This document shows positions 57,891 through 64,000 of a DNA stretch of 64,000 nt, piece by piece. A program made the translations under genes and the position numbers. Position 1 is the first letter of the stretch, and each line of letters begins with the position of its first letter. The notes under the pieces are model-generated. The model was not told where the DNA came from. It did no database searches and worked only from the letters and a program-made list of their open reading frames with translations. Origin of the DNA: Xanthostigma xanthostigma (Eukaryota > Arthropoda > Insecta > Raphidioptera > Raphidiidae); contig OY754465.1 of NCBI GenBank assembly GCA_963575645.1, positions 45,720,401 through 45,784,400 of the forward strand, in the 5' to 3' direction.

Positions 57891-58218
57891 TACTATAATA
57901 TTTGGTACGTTTCATGTCGGAACATGAATGAATGTATAAAATTTTTAGAAAAAAATATTATTTATAACAAAATATTTGTACATTTAGTAATTTATACACT
58001 TAATAAATATTAATATTAAACTTAACTAATAACACTTTTACATGGTATTTTATTTTACGAATCAAAGTACAAATTGTAGATTTTGACGAGTTGTGGCGTT
58101 GTCACATGAGCGCCAGCAAACACACGCTGTTGTGTCATTTTCAGCACTTATTTTTTAATTTTTGACGACTATGTGACATTTCATTTGTGTAGTAAACGAA
58201 TTATAGGCTACTGTAAAC
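57891..58218. other. intergenic stretch, nothing recognised
   Basis: AT-rich. Confidence 0.35.
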
Positions 58219-58314
58219 CAGTGGCGTAGCTTGCCCTAGATGGGTTCTGTATTAAAATTTATCGGGGGGTCTTTCTACCTCCGGTTTGATCATACGGCGG
58301 TAGCTACGCCCCTG
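58219..58314. mobile_element. 96-bp miniature hAT-type element
   Basis: The ends CAGTGGCGTAGCT and AGCTACGCCCCTG are inverted repeats of the hAT kind. The flanking octamers CTGTAAAC and CTATAAAT agree at 6 of 8 positions. The body is only about 70 bp. Confidence 0.7.
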
Positions 58315-58663
58315 CTATAAATATTATGTTTAAGCACCATCTATAAGTCGTCGCAGCTATGTCTGTGAATGGCAGAATTGACTAAGGTGTCACGCTTTGT
58401 TATACTGTTCCCGACTTCGATCCCAGTTGAAGTAATAGATAATTGAATTTTACTTTATCATTGTCATCGTCTTGAAATCGTTCATTTTTCAACCGATTTA
58501 CATGAATGAAAACCAATTATTTTATAGAAAGTCGAACATAAAAATACTTATTTATTTAATTCCTTTCTCATTTTATTTTTCTGAATTTTAGATTTGCACT
58601 GCGTTCTTTTTGGACCATTGTTCAGAATCCACTTTCTTGACGCTTCAATGTGTCCTTCGTTTT

Positions 58664-58669
58664 TTATTT
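58664..58669 (-). promoter_or_regulatory. AATAAA polyadenylation signal overlapping the SNAPC1 stop
   Basis: On the minus strand the stop TAA is part of 'attaaataaaaaacg'; the hexamer AATAAA overlaps it. Use of this signal would leave a very short 3' UTR. A second AATAAA lies about 90 bases further at about 58573. Confidence 0.5.
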
Positions 58670-59284
58670 AATCACTATCGGTATTTTCCAATTGTAATTT
58701 CATTTTTCGGTTTACTGAATACTTGCGTTTTTCTGGATTTTTACCATTTACAATATCATTATCTGTACTTTCCGATTTTATTTCCTTAATTTTTTGGGTT
58801 ATTTTCTGTTTTCCTTTTTTCAAACTGTTATCATCAACCGGCTCATCATCTGCACTTTCTGAATCCATTTTCTCTGAGCTTCGATCTACATCTTGATCTG
58901 TTTTTGAACCGAGCTTCTTTAAAATTCGACTTATTACAAGTTTACGTTTTTTGGGACTTTTATCGTTCACAATGTCACTATCTGTACTATCCGATTTCAG
59001 TTCCTTTAATTTTTTGGTCACCTTACGCCTGCCTCTTTTCGAACAGTTGCCATTCACTACATTATCGGTGATTGAGAAATTGTGATTATCTAGAACTGAT
59101 GATTTGGATGCAGCTCTCATCATAAATCCTTTAAGACGTAATTTTTCACGCCTGCTTCCTATCCTTTCTACTTTGCTATTATCTAATTCTTTGGTTAAAA
59201 ATTCATCATAATGTGTATCTAAGACAATCGACATATCTTTGTTCACAAGATTTAAAGAATCTTCGGGTGCAGTTCCCGTTCCTC
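58668..59284 (-). CDS. SNAPC1: SNAPC1 exon 4 (C-terminal tail)
   Basis: The acceptor 'tgttattatatag' precedes it; it completes Gly from exon 3 and ends at TAA (58670-58668). The segment 'SRREKLRLKGFMMRAASKSS' corresponds to the 'LxxKAFxxxxQASKSRR' element that follows the globular domain in SNAPC1. After it the tail consists of about four imperfect repeats of basic (KKRK, KKLK) and acidic/serine (KSDSTDSDI, KSESTDNDI) blocks starting at 'VNGN', 'VNDK', 'VDDN' and 'VNGK'. The tail is probably disordered with several nuclear localisation signals. Confidence 0.9.
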
Positions 59285-59513
59285 CTATATAATAACAAAA
59301 AAAAGAAAATTGTCAGTTACAATGCATTTAGTAAAGAATGAGAAATTAGTATATGAAATTTATTGAGCAAATTTTGTAACTACATATTATAAAAACACGC
59401 ATGATAAGATGAGCCTGTCAAGATTACGGAGGTCACCACTTTGGGTTTTAATATCTTATAATAAATTTAATTAACATTAATTCGTTTTCTTGAAAAAAAT
59501 GGTTGTCAGTAAA

Positions 59514-59590
59514 GTCGGTTTACGGACGATAGTTTTACGTGATAACGTATTCCGCTCGAATATCATATTTAATAATACATAACCTAAATT
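59514..59590 (-). repeat. element terminus shared with 11998-12072
   Basis: 'agtcggtttacggacgatag' and 'ttttacgtgataacgtattc' are the inverted copy of the right end of the 11.1-12.1 kb element. It lies in intron 3 of SNAPC1. Confidence 0.75.
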
Positions 59591-60104
59591 TTAGTAGCTG
59601 TCAAACTTGGGCCGATCGTGCGCGGAACGTGACACATTTCGGAACGTCAAAAATTAATATTTTGTCAAAATAATGAATACACTATACTAAACACTTATAT
59701 TGTTGGATACTTTTTATTTGAGTAATACTTTTTGTGTGTAGTATTTAGAGTTCGAATACTTTTTTTTTTGCAGTATTTAGTATTCAAATACTTCTGTAGA
59801 CAACCCAGGGATTTAAAATATAAAAGTCTGTTATGTAATATCAGCAAATAAACATTGTGGTAGCAAGAAAACTATCGACAATGCCTTTTATCAATACTGG
59901 TACAGTGATTTATTTAAATTCAGATATTGCAATACGCGTTTTGAAGGTCTGGTAGAATGAACAGTAGATTTAATCTTTATTTTTTTTGATATGACTGTTA
60001 ACGATAAGCAAGTTAAATTTTAATAAAATCTCAAAACAATAGCAGGATACTTAATTTAAAATTACGTACAAATAGAAGAATATTATATAACTGTTAGCAC
60101 ATAC

Positions 60105-60430
60105 CTGGCAGAGCACATTTGGCGAGATAATACATTTCATTTAAATTTTCTAACGCCTTTAAGTAGTCTTCATCTTTCGATACGTTTTTAATTGTTTCAG
60201 ACATGGAATATTTCTCTCTTTCTGCTAAATCAAAAATTCTATCATTGTATTTGCGATAGGACCTTTCTAATCCATACCCTCTGTCAGTGATTACATGATA
60301 AAAAGCATGAGCTGCCTGCAGTTTGCAAGCTATGAAAACTGCATCATAATGTTCCCCCGCTTTTAATTCATTAACGAAGCTTGTAAAACTCAGCCAATCA
60401 ATACAGCTCATACGAATTTTGTAGAAACAG
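60105..60430 (-). CDS. SNAPC1: SNAPC1 exon 3
   Basis: 326 bp. The acceptor 'gttttctttcag' is followed by C completing Asn; the donor is CAG|GTATGT. It encodes 'KIRMSCIDWLSFTSFVNELK' through 'LNEMYYLAKCALPG', the second half of the conserved SNAPC1 domain. The tract 'AAHAFYHVITDRG' matches 'DRAFHFTAMPK' of the human protein in position. Confidence 0.92.
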
Positions 60431-60533
60431 CTGAAAGAAAACAAAATTTGAGCAAATTTTAAACATTTTTTTCTAACTCTGAACTTTAATTTCGCAAAAT
60501 ATATGTACAGTTAAATTGAAAGTTTATATTTAC

Positions 60534-60683
60534 TTTGTAGGCTGTTTGAAATAAAGACCATAAAGCATGTAAAGTCCACACACACGCGTGGTTATCCCTT
60601 TTTCTCTATCGGTGACATAATATTTAACCATATTCAAAACTTCTTCAACGTATTCGCGCAGTTCAGAAAAACATGACCGACCA
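60534..60683 (-). CDS. SNAPC1: SNAPC1 exon 2
   Basis: 150 bp between acceptor 'ttatattacag' and donor AAA|GTAAAT. It completes Cys from exon 1 and reads 'GRSCFSELREYVEEVL', 'ITTRVCGLYMLYGLY' and 'FKQPT'. The 'GLYMLYGLYFKQP' block is the best conserved SNAPC1 motif. Confidence 0.92.
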
Positions 60684-60767
60684 CTGTAATATAACACAAA
60701 ATCGATTTATTATTTGGCTTCATGGAATCTAAAGAATAATAAGTTACAAATATGAAGACGCACTTAC

Positions 60768-60904
60768 CAAAATATTAAAGAAAAATTTGTTTTCTGCCAC
60801 AAAGATGCAAAATGCTCATAACGTATTGTTTGTAATTCATTAAACAACTTTATAAATTTCTCACAATCATCTCTAAATCCTGAAGCAATATACAAACTTG
60901 CCAT
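60768..60904 (-). CDS. SNAPC1: SNAPC1 exon 1 (start)
   Basis: ATG at 60904-60902 opens MASLYIASGFRDDCEKFIKL and runs to '..FSLIF' with donor GTAAGT at 60767. The start is chosen because it precedes the family-conserved 'DCExFIxxFxE' helix by the usual dozen residues and no upstream ATG continues the frame. This exon escapes a simple ORF scan because it is only 137 bp. Confidence 0.9.
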
Positions 60905-61137
60905 TTTACACAATAATTAGTTTAAAAAAAGAACCTTCAAAACAATCGTTTCAAAATTTCTTTCTGAAACTAAATCTGACAGTGATTGAAAGTGAGGTTA
61001 GGTCAACAAATAGTAGACGTCAATTTCTGGATGTTCCATAGACACAGTTGATTTTTGATACCTATAACCTTAAAGTTTTATGTCATGCTTGACGTTTGAG
61101 TGAACCCTTTAGTTTTTTAAATAAAATAATAAAGATA
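60905..61137. promoter_or_regulatory. putative bidirectional promoter SNAPC1 / ALKBH4
   Basis: The two start codons are 233 bp apart in divergent orientation. No TATA box is evident at a standard place. 'gtgaggttaggtcaac' (61003-61018) stands out as a GC-richer candidate core. The 5' UTRs must be short. Coregulation is inferred from the arrangement only. Confidence 0.6.
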
Positions 61138-61239
61138 ATGGATTTTCCGCGACCGTGTGGGTGTAAAGGTTGTAGGACATGTTTAATTTGCGAAAATAAT
61201 TTCAAAGTCCCAAAAAAACAATTTGACTATATTAAATCG
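61138..61239 (+). CDS. ALKBH4: ALKBH4 exon 1
   Basis: ATG 61138 starts MDFPRPCGCKGCRTCLICEN; an upstream in-frame TTG (61096) is not used. 34 codons end in phase 0 at TCG|GTAGGC. The donor is weaker than the others, but it is the only one giving an open join to exon 2 with conserved content. Five cysteines in 12 residues probably bind zinc. Confidence 0.85.
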
Positions 61240-61311
61240 GTAGGCAATTTTGATTTAATTCGAATCCTATTTCTAGACCACAAAATATAATTTACTGGCT
61301 GGTTTTTTCAG

Positions 61312-61437
61312 ATAAAAAATAGTTATGTTTTTTGCCCCTGGTGTAACAAAGCATGGGAAGGATGGGACATGAATTTATACAAGACCCATCCAAATCACTC
61401 TGGAAATTCCATAGATTATCCAGGAATATTTATTCAG
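61312..61437 (+). CDS. ALKBH4: ALKBH4 exon 2
   Basis: 126 bp, phase 0 at both ends, between 'ggttttttcag' and CAG|GTACGT. It reads IKNSYVFCPWCNKAWEGW and ends 'SIDYPGIFIQ'. The CPWC pair could complete the zinc site of exon 1. The 'YPGIFI' matches 'FPGVML' before the dioxygenase core of the human protein. Too short for an ORF scan. Confidence 0.88.
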
Positions 61438-61512
61438 GTACGTATTTAAAATATTTAGTTTAATTAATTTAATTGTACAGCTGTTGTTAAAGTCTTCTGG
61501 TAATGTTTTCAG

Positions 61513-62042
61513 ATGGATTTTTTAACTGAATCAGAAGAACAAAGTCTTCTTGAAGGTGTCGATGAAATGAACTGGGATTTGTCACAAAGCGGTCGTAGAA
61601 AGCAAAATTTTGGACCAAAATGCAACTTTAAAAAACAAAAGCTACGCGTTGGCAATTTTAATGGTTTTCCTGCATTTACAAAGTTTGTTCAAGATAAGTT
61701 CAATGATTTCCATATTTTAAAAAATTATCAGTCCATAGAGCAATGTTCATTAGAATATGATCCATCAAGAGGTGCTTCAATTGACCCACATGTTGACGAT
61801 TGTTGGATTTGGGGCGAGCGTATTGTGACCGTAAACTTGTTGTCCGATTCTGTTTTGACCATGACACCGTACGATGGAGATAGTAAAAAATATAATTTAT
61901 ATTGTATAGAAAGCTACCCTCCAGTATTAGATTCTAAAGGCTGTGTTATAGAAAAGTCATCTTTAATTGGTTCAGAAGAAGGGGTTCAGATAATTAATAA
62001 GGAATGTGACCTCGACGTTGTTGTTAGAATTCCGATGCCAAG
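61513..62042 (+). CDS. ALKBH4: ALKBH4 exon 3 (dioxygenase core)
   Basis: 530 bp from acceptor 'atgttttcag' to AAG|GTAAAG. It encodes 'WDLSQSGRRKQNFGPKCNFK', nearly identical to the human 'WKLSQSGRRKQDYGPKVNFR', then 'SIDPHVDDCWIWGERIVTVN' with iron ligands H169 and D171. It ends in two bases completed as Arg by exon 4. Confidence 0.95.
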
Positions 62043-62118
62043 GTAAAGTATTATAATGATAAGAAATGTTCGTAGTGGCGATTTTTAATTCTAAACTCGT
62101 ATCGTTTATTGTTTTAAG

Positions 62119-62320
62119 GCGATCTTTATTAGTGATATATGGTGCACCTCGATACAAATGGGAACATTGCGTTCTTCGGGAAGATGTTTCCAAAAGAAGA
62201 GTCTGTATTGCTTACAGAGAATTTACTCCTCCATATTTAGAAGGAGGTAAATATGAAAACGAAGGCAGTGAAATTATAGAAAAGGCCAAAGTATTTTGGG
62301 ATCACAAAGTCATAGTATGA
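62119..62320 (+). CDS. ALKBH4: ALKBH4 exon 4 (C-terminal)
   Basis: The acceptor 'attgttttaag' is followed by G completing Arg. It encodes 'RSLLVIYGAPRYKWEHCVLR' with the third iron ligand H269, then 'KRRVCIAYREF' with the 2-oxoglutarate-binding arginines. Stop TGA at 62318-62320. Confidence 0.93.
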
Positions 62321-63135
62321 TTGTAATTTGATAAATTATATGATACTTTTCATCATTCAAAATGTAAATATTATTTAATTGAACTAAACTACTCAACGAA
62401 CGTTTAAACCAAGAATCGGAAACAGGCTCACTGCTGTCTGCATCCGGACAACAGAGGGTAGAGAACTGGGCTGCTACTTACAAAGAGAGGGTTTTTAAAA
62501 GGGGAAAAAGGTATGTAAAAGCGATAATATTAAATATAATCAAAATATTTTCTCAATTATTCAGCGTTATTTATATATTTTTTGAACTTCATTAATTGTA
62601 ATAAGTATTAATAATATTAATATAGTCTGTTCTAATCTATTCGTTCAAAAAATACAAAAAGAGATGGCACCACCTTTATTCTATTGGTTATGTACTAAAC
62701 ATTTAATTTTGTTTCTCGTGAACTTCCTCCAGTTATCGAACGATAACTTACTAGAAATCGCTTGTCGACTCATGGTTTAAACTATCGTAAAGTTTATTCT
62801 TTGATTTAGTGATGTTTTAGAAATTTTCAGTTGAACAAAGCAAATTTGGTGTTGTTTTTCTTTATTGCTAATATTATGTATTATTAATAAACATGGTAAA
62901 TGACAAATATACTAATTTAATTTTAATGAAAAGACTTTCTATAATGCACCATTTATTTTTATATTATATAATTGACACATGAAATAGACCTAAGTACATA
63001 AGAAACCAGAGACTGTAAATAGTCTTCAGTGCTGTTAAGCGTTTACACAAAGGGGCACATGTTATGCATTGTACATCGAACAATACATTTTTTAAATTAT
63101 TGGTTTCTATTATTTCTAATGACTTAAAATATTAA
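62321..63135. other. intergenic stretch between convergent genes
   Basis: It contains the 3' UTR of ALKBH4 and that of the tetraspanin-like gene, which converge here. No ALKBH4 polyadenylation site could be fixed; AATAAA occurs at about 62886. No other gene seen. Confidence 0.45.
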
Positions 63136-63141
63136 TTTATT
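63136..63141 (-). promoter_or_regulatory. AATAAA polyadenylation signal of the tetraspanin-like gene
   Basis: On the minus strand 'gtacaataaattaat' lies 6 bases after the stop codon. It is well placed only if the 3' UTR is very short. Confidence 0.55.
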
Positions 63142-63146
63142 GTACG

Positions 63147-63341
63147 TTAAGCATCGGTTGATGAAGCAGTGTACATGACCGGAGTAGGTCCTTTAACGTC
63201 ACCTCGTGCCAACTGGGTATAATTTGTATCTGCTCCATTGTTGATGAGTTGGTTACGTAATTCCCATCGCCTCATTTCGCGTTCTGTTTTTGCTCTTCTG
63301 ATTGATTTGCCAAGCATACAGGAGAAAACTATGCCCAGAAA
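63147..63341 (-). CDS. tetraspanin-like protein, terminal exon
   Basis: The minus-strand acceptor 'aaaatttcgtag' (63342 side) opens a frame of 64 codons ending at TAA 63149-63147. It begins FLGIVFSCMLGKSIRRAKTE; compare the end of human CD63 'LGIVFACCLVKSIRS', the last part of transmembrane helix 4 and its cytoplasmic exit in tetraspanins. The remaining about 45 residues form a long cytoplasmic tail ('REMRRWELRNQLINNGADTN', ending 'PTPVMYTASSTDA') unlike the short tails of most tetraspanins. The rest of the gene lies beyond the right edge. Which tetraspanin it is cannot be told from one exon. Confidence 0.6.
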   Translation of the reverse strand, partial: FLGIVFSCMLGKSIRRAKTEREMRRWELRNQLINNGADTNYTQLARGDVKGPTPVMYTASSTDA

Positions 63342-64000
63342 CTACGAAATTTTAGAAAATAGAAAATGTAATTTCGATATTAGAAAGTAACGTTAATAAT
63401 TATTAGCTTCATTTGTTTTGCCCTTAATTTTCGGGGTACAATTTAATTTTTTTCAATTGTATTTATGATTTTTCACAGTAAATTCTCGAAGGGATAAATA
63501 TTTAAAATGACTTTAATATAATTTGACATTTGTATATTGTTTACAAATTGAACTACTAAATTCGGGTACATTTCACTAAATCATACTTTGCTTTGTTTGA
63601 TATCTACATCTTTATTTTTCAACGTACTATCATAATAAATTCCAAAATTGAGCTTTGACGCCCCCTTGCCAGGCCCGGCCTAAACATAGCGGACTTTTCC
63701 CCGGCGGGCTAGTCCCAACCTTGTAAGTGATCTGTATTACCTAATTTTAATAGGCGTAATATAATGTAGTAACTACAATCTCGTTTGTCTACACACGACA
63801 TACCGGGGCCGATTTTTTTACCCGTCCGGGTCTGTTCCCTGCTAGCTTCATTGATAAAAATATTAATTAATTTTTTTATTAATTTACTTGAAGACTAAAA
63901 TATGCAACTCAAATGCTCTTACCGCAAACTGAGACAGAAGCACTTTTCGTAAAATGTCTGTTTAATTTACAATTAATTTAATCCTTGCAACCTATTATTT
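63342..64000. other. intron of the tetraspanin-like gene to the right edge
   Basis: No further exon recognised. 'ccccggcgggctag|t' at about 63700-63712 resembles a Helitron-like 3' end, but no matching head was identified. Confidence 0.4.

Larger units (their letters stand above)
58668..60904 (-). other. SNAPC1: SNAPC1 (SNAP43) gene, complete, four exons
   Basis: Exons (minus) 60904-60768, 60683-60534, 60430-60105 and 59284-58668 join through GT/AG introns of 84, 103 and 820 bp to 409 residues. The product is the snRNA-activating protein complex subunit 1, which with the SNAPC3 and SNAPC4 subunits binds the proximal sequence element of snRNA promoters in the nucleus. The N-terminal 200 residues align by eye with human SNAPC1: 'IRYEHFASLW' for 'VRFEDFTELW', 'CGLYMLYGLY' for 'GALYLLYGLY', then 'HYDAVFIACKLQAAHAF'. 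The C-terminal tail is basic/acidic and internally repeated. Drosophila calls its homologue Pbp45. Confidence 0.92.
61138..62320 (+). other. ALKBH4: ALKBH4 gene, complete, four exons
   Basis: Exons 61138-61239, 61312-61437, 61513-62042 and 62119-62320, with short introns of 72, 75 and 76 bp, encode 319 residues. The protein is an AlkB-family 2-oxoglutarate/Fe(II) dioxygenase. Iron ligands are H169 and D171 (DPHVDD) and H269 (WEHC); the 2-oxoglutarate motif RxxxxxR is R280-R286. H169 and D171 fall at the same residue numbers as in human ALKBH4. The N-terminal Cys cluster 'CGCKGCRTCLIC' is diagnostic of ALKBH4. Mammalian ALKBH4 is reported to demethylate actin K84me1; other substrates are debated. 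All catalytic residues are intact. Confidence 0.95.

Noticed and set aside
61096-61137. Upstream in-frame TTG as the ALKBH4 start
   Set aside because: TTG is not a normal start in nuclear genes, and the ATG at 61138 places the Cys cluster at the same distance from the N terminus as expected for the family.

Overview
The window reads as AT-rich, intron-rich, transposon-laden insect nuclear DNA. The evidence is spliced genes with GT/AG introns, animal-type genes (chaoptin-like leucine-rich repeat protein, SNAPC1, ALKBH4, tetraspanin-like), an intact nuclear tRNA-Asn, and a dense mix of LINE, hAT, mariner, Helitron-like and foldback repeats. I cannot name the species or order from the sequence alone.

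Four protein-coding loci can be supported. (1) Plus strand, 4323 to 55006: five consecutive exons of a very long chaoptin-like leucine-rich-repeat surface protein, joining in frame to 1192 residues with a C-terminal LRR cap and a GPI-type hydrophobic tail. The first visible intron is 39.05 kb; the N-terminal exon(s) with the signal peptide lie upstream or were not recognised. (2) Minus strand, 60904 down to 58668: a complete four-exon SNAPC1/SNAP43 gene (409 residues), a subunit of the complex that drives snRNA promoters. (3) Plus strand, 61138 to 62320: a complete four-exon ALKBH4 gene (319 residues), a 2-oxoglutarate/iron dioxygenase. SNAPC1 and ALKBH4 are head to head with 233 bp between start codons, probably one bidirectional promoter. 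(4) Minus strand, 63341 down to 63147: the terminal exon of a tetraspanin-like gene that continues past the right edge.

Nearly everything else is mobile DNA. The 39-kb intron holds LINE remnants of several families, two mariner-type remnants or elements, Helitron-like elements, hAT-type non-autonomous elements, a 161-bp satellite, a 120-bp tandem array and at least six long inverted repeats. Several insertions can be dated relative to each other because the host repeat supplies the empty site: a Helitron-like element between A and T of the 161-bp satellite, a hAT element inside a LINE ORF (its removal restores the frame), a LINE nested in a LINE, a SINE with a 9-bp target duplication inside a foldback repeat, and a LINE 3' end inside a mariner-like element. 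A second dense cluster (foldback, palindrome, hAT element, LINE end) fills the intron at 52360-54683.

The four genes have no evident functional connection. The most unusual structures are the foldback element with minisatellite arms (19459-21015), the set of long intronic inverted repeats that would fold as double-stranded RNA in the chaoptin-like pre-mRNA, the fourfold acidic/basic repeat in the SNAPC1 tail, and the precise nested insertions.
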